Shown here: positions 40,699-52,959 of the stretch, one piece after another
How the letters are laid out: every line of letters starts with the position of its first letter
Position numbering within the stretch: the stretch's first letter is position 1
NCBI GenBank assembly: GCA_009379995.1
Contig: WHSR01000022.1
Span: 1-59,882, forward strand
Direction of reading: 5' to 3'
DNA: 59,882 nucleotides
Origin: Streptosporangiales bacterium
GTDB taxonomy: Bacteria; Actinomycetota; Actinomycetes; Streptosporangiales; WHSR01
Translations under genes and position numbers: made by a program
Notes under the pieces: generated by a model
The model's database searches: none
Told to the model about the DNA's origin: nothing
What the model saw: the letters and a program-made list of their open reading frames with translations, nothing else

Positions 40699-42038
40699 CC
40701 ACCCACACCGATCCCTATACCGGCGCCTACGCTGGCGCGGACGACGCTGCCGAGGGCCGCGTCTACACGGTCACCGGCCAGGACTGGGACGAGGTCGCCT
40801 CCGACGCCGTCGACGCCGGCGAGGAGCGCATAGTCGTCAACATGGGGCCGCAGCACCCGTCCACCCACGGCGTGCTCCGGCTGATCCTGACCCTGGACGG
40901 CGAGACGGTCACCGAGGCCCGGGTGGGCATCGGGTTCCTGCACACCGGTATCGAGAAGAACTGCGAGTACCGCACCTGGACGCAGGGCGTCACGTTCGTC
41001 ACCCGGATGGACTACCTGGCGCCGATCTTCAACGAGGCGGTGTACTGCCTCGGCGTGGAGAAGCTGCTCGGCATCGAGGACCAGCTCCCGGAGCGGGTGA
41101 AGGTCATCCGGGTGCTGACGATGGAGCTCAACCGGGTCGCCTCGCACTTCGTGTGGCTGGCCACCACCGGCATGGAGCTCGGCTCGACCACCGCCATGAT
41201 GTTCGGGTTCCGGGAGCGGGAGCTGATCCTGGACATCCTGGAGATGATCACCGGTCTGCGGATGAACCACGGCTACATCCGGCCGGGCGGGGTGGCGCAG
41301 GACCTGCCGCCGGGCACGGTGGACCGGATCCGGGAGCTGATCCCGGTGCTGCAGGGCCGGGTCGACGACTTCGAGAAGCTGCTCACCGAGAACCCCGTCT
41401 GGGTCGGCCGCACCAAGGACGTCGGCTACCTGGACCTCACCGGCTGCATGGCCCTCGGGGTGACCGGCCCGATACTGCGGTCCGCCGGCCTGCCATGGGA
41501 CCTGCGCAAGTCGCAGCCGTACTGGGGGTACGAGACCTACGACTTCGACGTGCCGACGACCGACACCTGCGACTCGTACGGGCGCTACCTGATCCGGATG
41601 GAGGAGATGCGCCAGTCGCTGCGCATCGTCGAGCAGTGCCTGGACCGGCTGGAGCCCGGCCCGATCATGGTGGCGGACAAGAAGATCGCCTGGCCGGCGC
41701 AGCTCGCCCTGGGCAGCGACGGCCTGGGCAACTCGCTCGACCACATCCGGCACATCATGGGCACCTCCATGGAGGCGCTGATCCACCACTTCAAGCTGGT
41801 CACGGAGGGCTTTCGGGTCCCTCCGGGCCAGGTGTACGCGTGCATCGAGGCCCCGCGCGGCGAGCTGGGCGTGCACATGGTGAGCGACGGGGGCACCCGC
41901 CCGTACCGGGTCCACTACCGCGACCCGTCGTTCACCAACCTGCAGGCCGTCGCCGCCATGTCCGAGGGCGGGATGGTCGCGGACGTGATCGCAGCCGTCG
42001 CGAGCATCGATCCCGTGATGGGGGGAGTTGATCGGTAG
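40695..42038 (+). CDS. nuoD: NADH-quinone oxidoreductase subunit D
   Basis: The 447-residue 49-kDa subunit helps form the quinone pocket. It has [59 protein letters not shown] and the final [18 protein letters not shown]. The pocket His (QHPSTHG) and Tyr environments are normal. The stop TAG shares its G with the nuoE GTG. Confidence 0.97.
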   Translation: MTTHTDPYTGAYAGADDAAEGRVYTVTGQDWDEVASDAVDAGEERIVVNMGPQHPSTHGVLRLILTLDGETVTEARVGIGFLHTGIEKNCEYRTWTQGVTFVTRMDYLAPIFNEAVYCLGVEKLLGIEDQLPERVKVIRVLTMELNRVASHFVWLATTGMELGSTTAMMFGFRERELILDILEMITGLRMNHGYIRPGGVAQDLPPGTVDRIRELIPVLQGRVDDFEKLLTENPVWVGRTKDVGYLDLTGCMALGVTGPILRSAGLPWDLRKSQPYWGYETYDFDVPTTDTCDSYGRYLIRMEEMRQSLRIVEQCLDRLEPGPIMVADKKIAWPAQLALGSDGLGNSLDHIRHIMGTSMEALIHHFKLVTEGFRVPPGQVYACIEAPRGELGVHMVSDGGTRPYRVHYRDPSFTNLQAVAAMSEGGMVADVIAAVASIDPVMGGVDR

Positions 42039-42754
42039 TGCCGTACGATCCCGAGGTCCGCGAGCGGCTGGAGCGGGACGCCAAGCAGATCATCGCGCGC
42101 TACCCGCAGCCGCGCTCCGCGCTCCAGCCGCTGTTGCACCTGGTGCAGGCCGAGGAGGGGTACCTCAGCCAGGACGGCATCGGGTTCTGCGCCGACCAGC
42201 TGGGGCTGACCCGCGCGGAGGTCACCGCCGTCGCCACCTTCTACACCATGTACAAGCGCCGGCCGAGCGGCGCCTACCACGTCGGGGTCTGCACCAACAC
42301 GCTGTGCGCGATCATGGGCGGCGATGCGATCTTCGCCCAGCTCAAGGAGCATCTGGGCATCGAGCACGAGGAGACGACCGAGGACGGCGCGGTGACCCTG
42401 GAGCACATCGAGTGCAACGCCGCCTGCGACTACGCTCCGGTCGTCATGGTCAACTGGGAGTTCTTCGACCAGGTAACCCCCCAGTCGTCCGTACAGCTCG
42501 TCGACGACCTGCGCGCCGGTAACCCGCCGACGCCGAGCCGCGGCGCGTCGCTGTGCACGTTCAAGGAGGTCTCCCGGATCCTTGCCGGCTTCCCGGACGA
42601 GCGCTTCGGCGCCGTGGACGCCGGCGGTCCGGCCGGTGAGGCGACGCTCGCCGGCCTGCGGGCGGCCCGGGAGAGCGGCGCCGGCGACCCCTGGAACAGC
42701 ACCGAGCCGGACGCGTACCGGATGGACCGTCCGACCGAAGGCGAGGGAGGGTGA
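42038..42754 (+). CDS. nuoE: NADH-quinone oxidoreductase subunit E
   Basis: The 238-residue thioredoxin-like [2Fe-2S] subunit has cysteine ligands in YHVGVCTNTLCAIMGGDAIF and EHIECNAACDYAPVVMVNWE. A C-terminal extension of about 60 residues is unusual in length but low in complexity (GEATLAGLRAARESGAGDPW). The start is a GTG. Downstream, 16 bp after the stop, lies family A element A4, which separates nuoE from nuoF. Confidence 0.95.
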   Translation: MPYDPEVRERLERDAKQIIARYPQPRSALQPLLHLVQAEEGYLSQDGIGFCADQLGLTRAEVTAVATFYTMYKRRPSGAYHVGVCTNTLCAIMGGDAIFAQLKEHLGIEHEETTEDGAVTLEHIECNAACDYAPVVMVNWEFFDQVTPQSSVQLVDDLRAGNPPTPSRGASLCTFKEVSRILAGFPDERFGAVDAGGPAGEATLAGLRAARESGAGDPWNSTEPDAYRMDRPTEGEGG

Positions 42755-42770
42755 CGTGCTGACCCCGACT

Positions 42771-42835
42771 CGCCGAGATCTATGTTGTGGGACCGTTTTG
42801 CCCGGTTTGCGACCCCCACAACATAGATCTCGGCG
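42771..42835 (+). repeat. Family A palindromic element, copy A4, between nuoE and nuoF
   Basis: This 65-bp element has TTTTGCCCG in the loop (one base different from the other copies), plus-strand orientation. It lies inside the nuo operon, so the hairpin will be in the nuo mRNA. The sequence GTGCTGACCCCG just left of it (42756-42767) reappears as GTGCTGACGCCG at the nuoF start (42848-42859), right of it. Confidence 0.95.
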
Positions 42836-42847
42836 TAAGGAGATCTC

Positions 42848-44152
<1,305 letters not shown>

Positions 44153-46627
44153 ATGAGTACTTCCATGGAAAAGACGGGCGGCGAGCTGCAGCCGAGACCG
44201 GACGAGGTCAGCGTCACCATCGACGGGTTCGAGCTGGCGGTGCCCAAGGGGACGCTGGTGATCCGGGCGGCCGAGCTGCTCGGCATCCAGATCCCGCGGT
44301 TCTGCGACCACCCGTTGCTCGACCCGGTCGGGGCCTGCCGGCAGTGCCTCGTCGAGGTGGAGGGCCAGCGCAAGCCGTTGGCCTCGTGCACCACCGTCTG
44401 CACCGACGGGATGGTGGTGAAGACCCAGCTCACCTCCGAGGTGGCCGACAAGGCGCAGCGTGGGAACATGGAGTTCCTGCTGCTCAACCACCCGCTGGAC
44501 TGCCCGGTCTGCGACAAGGGCGGCGAGTGCCCGCTGCAGAACCAGGCGATGTCCAACGGCTATGCCGAATCGCGGTTCCACGAGACCAAGCGCACGTACC
44601 CCAAGCCCGTCGCCATCTCCAGCCAGGTGCTGCTCGACCGGGAGCGGTGCGTGCTGTGCGCCCGGTGCACCCGGTTCTCCCAGCAGATCGCCGGGGACCC
44701 GTTCATCGAGTTGATGGAGCGGGGTGCGCTGGAGCAGGTGGGCATCGCCCAGGACGAGCCGTTCCAGTCGTACTTCTCCGGCAACACCGTGCAGATCTGC
44801 CCGGTCGGCGCGCTCACCGGCGCTTCCTACCGGTTCCGGGCCAGGCCGTTCGATCTGGTGTCCACGCCGAGCATGTGCGAGCACTGCGCCTCCGGCTGCC
44901 AGAACCGCAACGACCACCGCAGGGGTCGGGTGCTGCGCCGGCTGGCCGGCGACGACCCCGAGGTGAACGAGGAGTGGAACTGTGACAAGGGCCGGTGGGC
45001 GTTCACCTACGCCACTCAGCCGGACCGGCTCACCCACCCGCTCGTCCGCGGCGAGGACGGCCGCCTGGAGCCGGCCTCGTGGCCGGAGGCGCTGAGCGTC
45101 GCCGCCCGCGGCCTCGCCACGGCCCGGGCGAGCGCCGGCGGGAAGGGCGTCGGCGTGCTGCCCGGCGGCCGCTGCACGGTCGAGGACGCCTACGCGTACG
45201 CCAAGTTCGCCCGCGTGGCGCTCGGCACCAACGACGTCGACATGCGGGCCAGGCCGCACTCGGACGAGGAGACGGAGTTCCTCGCCGCGATGGTGGCCGG
45301 CAGGGGCCTGGACGTGACGTACACCGACCTCGAGAACGCGCCCGCCGTGCTGCTCGTCGGCTTCGAGCCCGAGGAGGAGTCGCCGATCGTCTTCCTGCGG
45401 CTCCGCAAGGCGGCACTGAAGCGGGGACTCGCCGTCTACTCGGTCGCGCCGTTCGCTAGCGACGGTCTGACCAAGATGATGGGCCGGCTGGTCGCGTCGC
45501 CGCCGGGCGGTGAGCCGGAGGTGCTCGGCAACCTGATCACCAGCGTCGGCCTGGACGAGGCCGGCCGGGCGGCCGCCGACGCGCTGCGCGCCGAGGGCTC
45601 CGTGATCTGCGTCGGCGAACGGCTGGCGGGAGTTCCGGGCGGGCTGTCGGCGGTGGTGAGCCTGGCCAACGCCACCCGCGCCCGGCTCGCCTGGGTGCCG
45701 CGCCGGGCCGGGGAGCGCGGCGCGATCGAGGCGGGCGCGCTGCCGAACCTGCTGCCCGGCGGCCGGCCCGTCGCCGACGCGGGCGCACGGGCCGACGTAC
45801 AGCGCGCCTGGGCGACCTCGTCGCTGCCCGACCGGGCCGGCCGCGACACCTCGGCCATCCTCGCGGCGGCGGCCGCCGGCGAGTTGGAGGCCCTGGTGGT
45901 CGGTGGGGTCGACCCGTACGACCTGCCCGACCCGGCGGCCGCCCTCGAGGCGATCGAGAACACCCCGTTCGTGGTGAGTCTGGAGCTGCGGGCGAGCGCG
46001 GTGACCGACCGCGCCGACGTCGTGTTCCCGGTGGCCGCGGTCGCGGAGAAGTCCGGCACGTTCGTGGACTGGGAGGGCCGGGCGCGCCCGTTCGAGACGA
46101 CGCTGCACGACGCCCGGGGCGGGCCGCCGCGACCGGTACCCGACCTTCGGGTGCTGCACGGCATCGCCGACGAGATGGACCTGCATCTCGGCCTGCCCGA
46201 TGTCTCGACGACCCGGCACGAGATAGCCGCGTTCGACCCATGGTCCGGGAAGAGGGCGAGCGAGCCCAACGTCGTACCGCGGGCCCGGCGCTGGCCCGGC
46301 GAGGCCGAGGCGGTCCTCGCCACCTGGCCCCTGCTGCTCGACGCCGGGCGGATGCAGGACGGTGAACCGTACCTGGCCGGCACCGCCAAGGGGGTGTTCG
46401 CCCGGCTGTCGCCCGAGACGGCCCGGGAGATTCGCGCTGGTGACAGTGAGAAGATCACGGTAGCCACCGACCGCGGGGCGATCACCGTGCCGCTCGAGCT
46501 GACCGAGATGCCCGAGCGGGTGGTATGGCTGCCCACGAACTCCGAGGGCTGCGCCGTGCGCCGGGACCTCGGTGTGGACGCGGGCGCCGTGGTACGGCTC
46601 CTCCCCGCGGAAGCGGAGGGTGAATGA
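44153..46627 (+). CDS. nuoG: NADH-quinone oxidoreductase subunit G
   Basis: The 824-residue iron-sulfur subunit has N-terminal ferredoxin-like [2Fe-2S] ligands ([20 protein letters not shown]), [20 protein letters not shown] with its Cys/His cluster, and [17 protein letters not shown]. The extra N7-type cysteines ([16 protein letters not shown] and EWNCDKGRW) are present. The large molybdopterin-like domain follows. It starts directly on the nuoF stop and overlaps nuoH by 4 bp. Confidence 0.96.
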   Translation: MSTSMEKTGGELQPRPDEVSVTIDGFELAVPKGTLVIRAAELLGIQIPRFCDHPLLDPVGACRQCLVEVEGQRKPLASCTTVCTDGMVVKTQLTSEVADKAQRGNMEFLLLNHPLDCPVCDKGGECPLQNQAMSNGYAESRFHETKRTYPKPVAISSQVLLDRERCVLCARCTRFSQQIAGDPFIELMERGALEQVGIAQDEPFQSYFSGNTVQICPVGALTGASYRFRARPFDLVSTPSMCEHCASGCQNRNDHRRGRVLRRLAGDDPEVNEEWNCDKGRWAFTYATQPDRLTHPLVRGEDGRLEPASWPEALSVAARGLATARASAGGKGVGVLPGGRCTVEDAYAYAKFARVALGTNDVDMRARPHSDEETEFLAAMVAGRGLDVTYTDLENAPAVLLVGFEPEEESPIVFLRLRKAALKRGLAVYSVAPFASDGLTKMMGRLVASPPGGEPEVLGNLITSVGLDEAGRAAADALRAEGSVICVGERLAGVPGGLSAVVSLANATRARLAWVPRRAGERGAIEAGALPNLLPGGRPVADAGARADVQRAWATSSLPDRAGRDTSAILAAAAAGELEALVVGGVDPYDLPDPAAALEAIENTPFVVSLELRASAVTDRADVVFPVAAVAEKSGTFVDWEGRARPFETTLHDARGGPPRPVPDLRVLHGIADEMDLHLGLPDVSTTRHEIAAFDPWSGKRASEPNVVPRARRWPGEAEAVLATWPLLLDAGRMQDGEPYLAGTAKGVFARLSPETAREIRAGDSEKITVATDRGAITVPLELTEMPERVVWLPTNSEGCAVRRDLGVDAGAVVRLLPAEAEGE

Positions 46628-47970
46628 CGACGAGCTTGCTGGCCGCGCCGCCGGCCACCCCACTGGCCGCCGGTGAGGCGCCGACGCTCGAGGCGTTCGG
46701 TCTGGACCCCTGGTGGCTGATCCTGGCCAAGGCGGTGCTGATCTTCGTCTTCCTCATGCTGATGGTGCTGTTCGAGATCTGGTTCGAGCGGCGCTTCATG
46801 GCTCGCATGCAGAATCGGCTCGGCCCCAACCGGGTGGGCCCGCTCGGCCTGCTGCAGCCGATCGCCGACGGGCTCAAGCTGCCGCTCAAGGAGGATCTCG
46901 TCCCGCGCGGGGTGGATCGTCCGGTCTTCATCCTGGCGCCCGCCCTCGCGACGATGCCGGCCTTCCTGGCCTTCGCGATCATTCCGTTCGGCCCCACCGT
47001 TTCGGTTTTCGGCCACCAGACGCCGCTGCAGCTGGCCGACCTGCCGGTCGCGGTGCTCTTCGTGCTCGCGATGTCCTCGCTCGGCGTGTACGGGATCGTG
47101 CTGGGCGGCTGGGCGAGCGCGTCACCGTACTCCCTGCTCGGTGGCCTGCGCTCGTCCGCCCAGGTGATCAGCTACGAGATCGGGATGGGCCTGTCGTTCG
47201 TCGCGGTGTTCCTGTTCGCCGGGTCGCTGTCCACCTCGGAGATCGTGGCGTCGCAGGAGCGGATCTGGTACGCGGTGGTGCTGTTCCCCTCGTTCGTGAT
47301 CTACGCGATCACCATGGTCGGCGAGGTCAACCGGATCCCGTTCGACCTGCCGGAGGGCGAGGGCGAGCTGGTCGGCGGGTTCCACACCGAGTACTCGTCG
47401 CTGAAGTTCGGGATGTTCATGTTGGCCGAGTACGTCAACATGACGACGGTGTCCGCACTGGCGGTCACCCTGTTCCTGGGCGGCTGGCGGGCGCCGTGGC
47501 CGATCTCGCTGGTCGACGGCGCCAACGCCGGCTGGTGGCCGGTGCTGTGGTTCATGATCAAGCTGCTGCTGACGATCTCGTTCTTCATCTGGCTGCGCGC
47601 CACCCTGCCCCGGGTCCGCTACGACCAGCTCATGAAGCTCGGCTGGAAGGTCCTCATCCCCGGCGCACTCGCCTGGATCATGGTGGTGGCCACGATCCGG
47701 GTGCTGCGCAACGAGGGCATCAGCACCCAGCAGGTCTTCTTCGCGGTAGCGATCGTCTTGGGCATCTATATCGTCGCGTCGTACCTGTGGGACGCGGTCA
47801 GGGGCAACCGGCGGGACGCGGAAGAGCAGGAAGCTACGGCCGCGGAGCGGGCCGGTGCCGGGGATTCGACCGGCGGGGATCCGATGGCCGGCGGGTATCC
47901 CGTACCGCCGCTCGACGCGCCCCACTACCACGGCAGGAACTCCACCTCGAAGGAGGTGAACCGTGCTTGA
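46624..47970 (+). CDS. nuoH: NADH-quinone oxidoreductase subunit H
   Basis: The 448-residue membrane subunit at the quinone entrance has eight helices and the conserved [39 protein letters not shown] and [20 protein letters not shown]. The last 60 residues (after [18 protein letters not shown]) are a polar tail longer than in most bacteria. It starts in ATGA over nuoG. Confidence 0.97.
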   Translation: MTTSLLAAPPATPLAAGEAPTLEAFGLDPWWLILAKAVLIFVFLMLMVLFEIWFERRFMARMQNRLGPNRVGPLGLLQPIADGLKLPLKEDLVPRGVDRPVFILAPALATMPAFLAFAIIPFGPTVSVFGHQTPLQLADLPVAVLFVLAMSSLGVYGIVLGGWASASPYSLLGGLRSSAQVISYEIGMGLSFVAVFLFAGSLSTSEIVASQERIWYAVVLFPSFVIYAITMVGEVNRIPFDLPEGEGELVGGFHTEYSSLKFGMFMLAEYVNMTTVSALAVTLFLGGWRAPWPISLVDGANAGWWPVLWFMIKLLLTISFFIWLRATLPRVRYDQLMKLGWKVLIPGALAWIMVVATIRVLRNEGISTQQVFFAVAIVLGIYIVASYLWDAVRGNRRDAEEQEATAAERAGAGDSTGGDPMAGGYPVPPLDAPHYHGRNSTSKEVNRA

Positions 47971-48469
47971 CTTCCTGAACCCGGTCAAGGGGTTCGGGGT
48001 GACCTTCCAGACGCTCTTCAAGAAGGTCAACACCGAGCAGTATCCCGAGGACAAGAAGCCCACCATGCCCCGCTACCACGGCCGGCACCAGCTGAACCGC
48101 TGGCCGGACGGGCTGGAGAAGTGCATCGGCTGTGAGCTGTGTGCCTGGGCCTGCCCGGCCGACGCCATCTACGTGGAGGGCGCCGACAACAGCGAGGAGG
48201 AGCGCTACTCTCCGGGCGAGCGGTACGGGCTCGTCTACCAGATCAACTACCTGCGCTGCATCTTCTGCGGGCTGTGCATCGAGGCGTGCCCGACCCGGGC
48301 GCTCACCATGACCAACGAGTACGAGCTCGCCGACGACAGCAGGGAGAGCCTCATCTTCACCAAGGAGCAGCTGCTCGCGCCGCTCGAGGAGGGCATGGAG
48401 CCGCCGCCGCACCCGATGCGGCTCGGTAAGGACGAGGGGGACTATTACCGCCTCGGGGAACCCCGATGA
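47963..48469 (+). CDS. nuoI: NADH-quinone oxidoreductase subunit I
   Basis: The 168-residue 2x[4Fe-4S] ferredoxin subunit (N6a/N6b) has ligand motifs [19 protein letters not shown] and [19 protein letters not shown]. The GTG start at 47963 has AAGGAGGTGAACC and overlaps the nuoH end. It overlaps nuoJ by 4 bp. Confidence 0.97.
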   Translation: MLDFLNPVKGFGVTFQTLFKKVNTEQYPEDKKPTMPRYHGRHQLNRWPDGLEKCIGCELCAWACPADAIYVEGADNSEEERYSPGERYGLVYQINYLRCIFCGLCIEACPTRALTMTNEYELADDSRESLIFTKEQLLAPLEEGMEPPPHPMRLGKDEGDYYRLGEPR

Positions 48470-49179
48470 GCGTCCTCTTCTGGCTGCTCGCCGTGGCGTC
48501 GGTGGCCGCGGCGCTGGGGATGATCTTCAGCCGGCGTGCTGTGTACTCGGCGCTCATGCTCGCGGTGGTGATGCTCAGCCTGGCGGTGCTGTACGCGGTC
48601 CAGGACGCGCCGTTCCTCGCGTTCGTCCAGGTGATCGTGTATACCGGCGCGGTACTCATGCTGTTCCTCTTCGTGCTCATGCTGGTCGGCGTCGACTCCT
48701 CCGACTCACTGGTGGAGACGCTTCGGGGGCAGCGCTTCGCCGCGACGGTCGCCGCCCTGGGCTTCGTATTGCTGCTCGCCGTCGGCGTCGGCAACGCGGC
48801 CCTGGGCGACGTCGCCGGCCTCGCCGGTGCCAACGCGGGTGGCAACCTGCAGGCGGTGGCGGGCCTGATCTTCACCCGGTACGTGTTCGCGTTCGAGGTC
48901 ACCAGCGCATTGCTGATCACTGCGGCGCTGGCCGCGATGGTCCTGGCGCACCGGGAGCGCCGGCACCCCAAGCTCTCCCAGAAGGAGCTGGCCAAGCAGC
49001 GTTTCCTGGGGCCGCATCCGACGCCGCTGCCGCCGCCCGGCGTCTACGCCCGGCACAACGCCGTCGACATGCCAGCCCGGCTCCCGGACGGTTCCCCAGC
49101 GGAGCTGTCGGTCAGCCCGGTCATCTCCCGGCGTGAGCCGGAGCGCCGGGAGGAGATCGAGGAGGGGGAGAAGCAGTGA
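48466..49179 (+). CDS. nuoJ: NADH-quinone oxidoreductase subunit J
   Basis: The 237-residue membrane subunit begins [20 protein letters not shown] and has [20 protein letters not shown] (pi-bulge helix) and [20 protein letters not shown]. Its polar tail after the fifth helix is about 80 residues. It overlaps nuoI and nuoK. Confidence 0.96.
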   Translation: MSVLFWLLAVASVAAALGMIFSRRAVYSALMLAVVMLSLAVLYAVQDAPFLAFVQVIVYTGAVLMLFLFVLMLVGVDSSDSLVETLRGQRFAATVAALGFVLLLAVGVGNAALGDVAGLAGANAGGNLQAVAGLIFTRYVFAFEVTSALLITAALAAMVLAHRERRHPKLSQKELAKQRFLGPHPTPLPPPGVYARHNAVDMPARLPDGSPAELSVSPVISRREPERREEIEEGEKQ

Positions 49180-49475
49180 CCCCCATCAACCTCATCGTCC
49201 TGTCGTTCGTCCTGTTCACCATCGGGGCGGTGGGCGTGCTCGTGCGGCGCAACGCGATAGTGATGTTCATGTGCGTCGAGCTCATGCTCAACGCCGCGAA
49301 CCTCGCGTTCGTGACCTTCGCCCGGATGCACGGCAACCTCGACGGTCAGATCGCCGCGTTCTTCGTGATGGTGGTGGCCGCCGCCGAGGTGGTGGTGGGG
49401 CTTGCGATCATCGTGTCGATCTTCCGGACCCGCAGGACGGCCTCGGTCGACGACGCCAACTTGCTGAAGTACTGA
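49176..49475 (+). CDS. nuoK: NADH-quinone oxidoreductase subunit K
   Basis: The 99-residue antiporter-like membrane subunit has three helices: [40 protein letters not shown] with the buried Glu, and [20 protein letters not shown] with the second Glu. Start and stop are normal. It is followed by family B copy B2. Confidence 0.97.
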   Translation: MTPINLIVLSFVLFTIGAVGVLVRRNAIVMFMCVELMLNAANLAFVTFARMHGNLDGQIAAFFVMVVAAAEVVVGLAIIVSIFRTRRTASVDDANLLKY

Positions 49476-49478
49476 TCC

Positions 49479-49527
49479 GATGAATGGGCCATTCACACGG
49501 ACCTAGCGGGTGAACGGCCCATTCATC
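49479..49527 (+). repeat. Family B palindromic element, copy B2, between nuoK and nuoL
   Basis: The 18-bp arms GATGAATGGGCCATTCAC (49479-49496) and 49510-49527 pair with one mismatch around a 13-nt loop with the core GGACCTA. Both arms and loop core match copy B1 in resB. It starts 4 bp after the nuoK stop and ends 22 bp before nuoL. Confidence 0.9.
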
Positions 49528-49549
49528 CGAGGGAGGCTCAAGGGGACAC

Positions 49550-51439
49550 ATGGGCACCGGACTGGAGTGGGCGTGGCTGCTCATCGCCCTGCCGCTGGTG
49601 AGCGGGGCGGTCCTGCTGATCGGCGGGCGCCGTACCGACCGGTGGGGCCACCTGTTGGGGGTTGCGACGCCGCTGGCCAGCTTCGCCATCGGTGTCTACC
49701 TGTTCGCGCGGATGCTCGGCCTGCCGCCCGAGGAGCGGCATCACGACGTCTCGCTGTTCTCCTGGATCCCGGTCGGCTCGTTCCAGGTCGACGTCGGACT
49801 GCTGCTCGACCCGCTGGCGATCTGCTTCGTGCTGCTCATCACCGGGGTCGGGTCGCTCATCCACATCTACTCGGTCGGCTACATGGCCGACGACCCCGAC
49901 CGGCGGCGGTTCTTCGGCTACCTGAACCTGTTCGTCGCGGCGATGCTGCTGCTCGTGCTGGCCGACAACTTCCTGGTCCTGTACGTCGGCTGGGAGGGCG
50001 TGGGCCTCGCCTCGTACCTGCTCATCGGGTTCTGGTACTACAAGCCGTCGGCGGCGGTCGCGGCGAAGAAGGCGTTCATCGTCAACCGGGTGGGTGACTT
50101 CGGTCTGTCGGTCGCGATCATGATCATGTTCACGACCTTCGGAACCGTCTCGTTCGGGCCGATCTTCGACAATGTCGACGCGGCCGGCACGGGCGTGGTG
50201 ACCGCCATCGGCCTGCTCCTGCTGCTCGGCGCGACCGGTAAGTCCGCGCAGCTGCCGCTGCAGTCCTGGCTGCTGGACGCGATGGAGGGCCCGACGCCGG
50301 TTTCGGCGCTCATCCACGCGGCGACGATGGTGACCGCCGGTGTCTACCTGGTCGTACGGGCCGGGCCGATCTTCGAGGCGGCGCCGCAGGCGCAGCTCGC
50401 GGTCGCGATCGTCGGCGCGGCCACCGCGCTGTTCGGCGCGATCATCGGATGCGGCAAGGACGACATCAAGAAGGCCCTGGCCGCCTCGACGATGAGCCAG
50501 ATCGGGTACATGCATCTGGCCGCTGGCCTCGGCCCGGCCGGCTACGCCTTCGCCATCGCCCACCTGCTCGCGCACGGTTTCTTCAAGGCCGGGCTGTTCC
50601 TCGGCGCGGGCTCGGTGATGCACGCCATGAAGGACGAGGTCGACATGCGCCGCTACGGCGGCCTGGCGCGGGTCATGCCCGTCACCTTCGTCACGTTCGG
50701 ATTCGGCTACCTGGCGATCGTCGGCTTCCCCGGGCTGTCCGGCTACTTCACCAAGGACGCGATCATCGAGGCCACGTTCGCGTTCGGCGGGACCGCCGGG
50801 ACGCTGCTCGGCGCCGCGGCGTTGCTGGGTGCGCTGCTCACCGCGTTCTACATGTCCCGGGTGATGTTCATGACGTTCTTCGGGGACCGTCGATGGGCGG
50901 ACGGCGTCCACCCGCACGAGTCCCCCCGGGTGATGACCTGGCCGATGATCGCTCTGGCCGTGGGGTCGGTCGCGGCCGGCGCGGTGTTCACCCTCGGCGG
51001 GCGGATGGTGACGTTCCTCGAATCCGCCGTCGGCGCGCCCGAGGAGCACCACGCGTTCAACCCGTTCACCCCGATCGGGCTGGCCACGCTCGCCGCGATG
51101 GTGCTGGGCGCGGTGATCGCCTGGACGTCGTTCGGCCGGCGGCCGGTGCCGAGTACGGCCCCGAAGGGCAGCTTCGTCACGGTCGCGGCGCGCAGGGACC
51201 TGTACGGCGACGCCGTCAACGAGTCGGTCTTCATGCGGCCCGGCCAGTGGCTCACCCGCACCCTGGTGTTCTTCGACAACCGAGGCGTCGACGGGCTGGT
51301 CAACACCTTGGCCGCGTTCGTCGGCGGCACCTCGGGTCGGGTAAGGAGGCTACAGACCGGGTTCGTCCGGTCGTACGCCATGGCGATGTTCGTCGGCGCG
51401 GTGGCGGTGGTCGCCGCCCTGCTCTTGGTGAGGCTCTGA
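49550..51439 (+). CDS. nuoL: NADH-quinone oxidoreductase subunit L
   Basis: The 629-residue proton-pumping antiporter-like subunit has about sixteen helices. Key residues are in [80 protein letters not shown] and the lateral helix near the C-terminus. It is the first gene after the B2 element. The ATG has GAGGGAGGCTCAAGGGG upstream. Confidence 0.97.
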   Translation: MGTGLEWAWLLIALPLVSGAVLLIGGRRTDRWGHLLGVATPLASFAIGVYLFARMLGLPPEERHHDVSLFSWIPVGSFQVDVGLLLDPLAICFVLLITGVGSLIHIYSVGYMADDPDRRRFFGYLNLFVAAMLLLVLADNFLVLYVGWEGVGLASYLLIGFWYYKPSAAVAAKKAFIVNRVGDFGLSVAIMIMFTTFGTVSFGPIFDNVDAAGTGVVTAIGLLLLLGATGKSAQLPLQSWLLDAMEGPTPVSALIHAATMVTAGVYLVVRAGPIFEAAPQAQLAVAIVGAATALFGAIIGCGKDDIKKALAASTMSQIGYMHLAAGLGPAGYAFAIAHLLAHGFFKAGLFLGAGSVMHAMKDEVDMRRYGGLARVMPVTFVTFGFGYLAIVGFPGLSGYFTKDAIIEATFAFGGTAGTLLGAAALLGALLTAFYMSRVMFMTFFGDRRWADGVHPHESPRVMTWPMIALAVGSVAAGAVFTLGGRMVTFLESAVGAPEEHHAFNPFTPIGLATLAAMVLGAVIAWTSFGRRPVPSTAPKGSFVTVAARRDLYGDAVNESVFMRPGQWLTRTLVFFDNRGVDGLVNTLAAFVGGTSGRVRRLQTGFVRSYAMAMFVGAVAVVAALLLVRL

Positions 51440-51442
51440 CCT

Positions 51443-52957
51443 ATGGGCGGATTTCCCTGGCTGACAGTACTCGGTGCGGTACCGCTCGCCGGCTCGGTCG
51501 GCGTCGGCCTGCTTCCGCGCGGGCGGGACCTGCTCGCCAAGCGGACGGCGCTGCTGGTCTCGCTGGTCGCACTGGCGTTGGCGCTGGCGGTGGCGATCCA
51601 GTTCCGCCCCGGCGGTCCGCGGTTCCAGTTCACCGAGAACTACCCGTGGATCCCGCAGTTCGGCATCGGCTACTCGCTCGGCGTCGACGGCATAGCGCTG
51701 GTGCTCATCGGGCTGTCCGCGATACTCGTTCCGGTAGTGATCCTCGCCTCCTGGAACGAGGTGGAGTCGGGACGCAGCGTCAAGGCGTTCTTCTCCATGC
51801 TGTTGATGCTCGAGGCGATGATGATCGGGGTCTTCGCGGCCACCGACGTCTTCTTCTTCTTCGTGCTGTTCGAGGCCTCGCTGGTGCCGATGTACTTCAT
51901 CATCGGCAGCTACGGCGGGCCGCAGCGCTCGTACGCCGCCGTCAAGTTCCTCCTGTACAGCCTGCTCGGCGGGCTGCTCATGCTGGTGGCGGTGATCGGG
52001 CTGTACGTGCTGGCCGGCACCTTCGAGTTCACCCGGCTGACCGGGCTCGACATCGCCGCGGGGACCGAACGGTGGCTGTTCCTCGGCTTCTTCATCGCCT
52101 TCGCGATCAAGGCGCCGCTGTGGCCGTTCCACACCTGGCTGCCGGACGCGGCGGCCCAGGCGCCGGCCGGGGGAGCGGTGCTGCTGGTCGGTGTGCTGGA
52201 CAAGGCCGGCACGTACGGCATGATCCGCTACTGCCTGGAGCTCTTCCCGAACGCGTCCCGGTACTTCACCCCGGCGATCATCGCGCTGTCGGTGGTGGGG
52301 ATCCTGTACGGCGCGCTCCTGGCGGTCGGGCAGGCCGACATGAAGCGGCTGATCGCCTACACCTCGCTTTCCCACTTCGGCTTCATCGGCCTCGGCATCT
52401 TCGCGATGACGAGCCAGGGGCAGTCCGGCGCGACCCTGTACATGGTCAACCACGGGTTCGCGACGGGGGCGCTGTTCCTGATAGCCGGCTTCCTGATGGC
52501 CCGGAACCGCTCGCGCCTCATCGACGACTACGGCGGGGTGCAGCGGGTGGCGCCGCTGCTCGCCGGCACGTTCCTGGTGGCCGGCCTCTCCGGGCTCTCG
52601 CTGCCCGGGCTCAACTCGTTCGTGAGCGAGTTCCTGGTGCTGGTGGGCACGTACACCCGCTACCCGGTGCCCGCCGTGCTGGGCACGCTGGGCGTCATCC
52701 TCGCCGCGCTCTACATCCTGTGGCTCTACCAGCGCACGATGACCGGGCCGGTCAGCGAGCGGGTGCAGAACATGCAGGACCTGCGGCCCCGGGAGCTGTG
52801 GGCGATCGGGCCGCTGGTCGCGCTCATCATCGCATTGGGTCTCTACCCGAAGCCGGTGCTCGACGTGATCAACCCCGCCGTCCAGCACACGATGCAGCAG
52901 GTCCAGGTCAGTGACCCGCCGCCGGAGGTCCCGGCGGCCCAGGGGGAGGGATCGTAG
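51443..52957 (+). CDS. nuoM: NADH-quinone oxidoreductase subunit M
   Basis: The 504-residue antiporter-like subunit begins with FPWLTVLGAVPLAGSVGVGL. Conserved features are LFEASLVPMYFIIGSYGGPQ, FIAFAIKAPLWPFHTWLPDA, GQADMKRLIAYTSLSHFGFI and NSFVSEFLVLVGTYTRYPVP. It is complete, 3 bp after nuoL and 2 bp before nuoN. Confidence 0.97.
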   Translation: MGGFPWLTVLGAVPLAGSVGVGLLPRGRDLLAKRTALLVSLVALALALAVAIQFRPGGPRFQFTENYPWIPQFGIGYSLGVDGIALVLIGLSAILVPVVILASWNEVESGRSVKAFFSMLLMLEAMMIGVFAATDVFFFFVLFEASLVPMYFIIGSYGGPQRSYAAVKFLLYSLLGGLLMLVAVIGLYVLAGTFEFTRLTGLDIAAGTERWLFLGFFIAFAIKAPLWPFHTWLPDAAAQAPAGGAVLLVGVLDKAGTYGMIRYCLELFPNASRYFTPAIIALSVVGILYGALLAVGQADMKRLIAYTSLSHFGFIGLGIFAMTSQGQSGATLYMVNHGFATGALFLIAGFLMARNRSRLIDDYGGVQRVAPLLAGTFLVAGLSGLSLPGLNSFVSEFLVLVGTYTRYPVPAVLGTLGVILAALYILWLYQRTMTGPVSERVQNMQDLRPRELWAIGPLVALIIALGLYPKPVLDVINPAVQHTMQQVQVSDPPPEVPAAQGEGS

Positions 52958-52959
52958 CA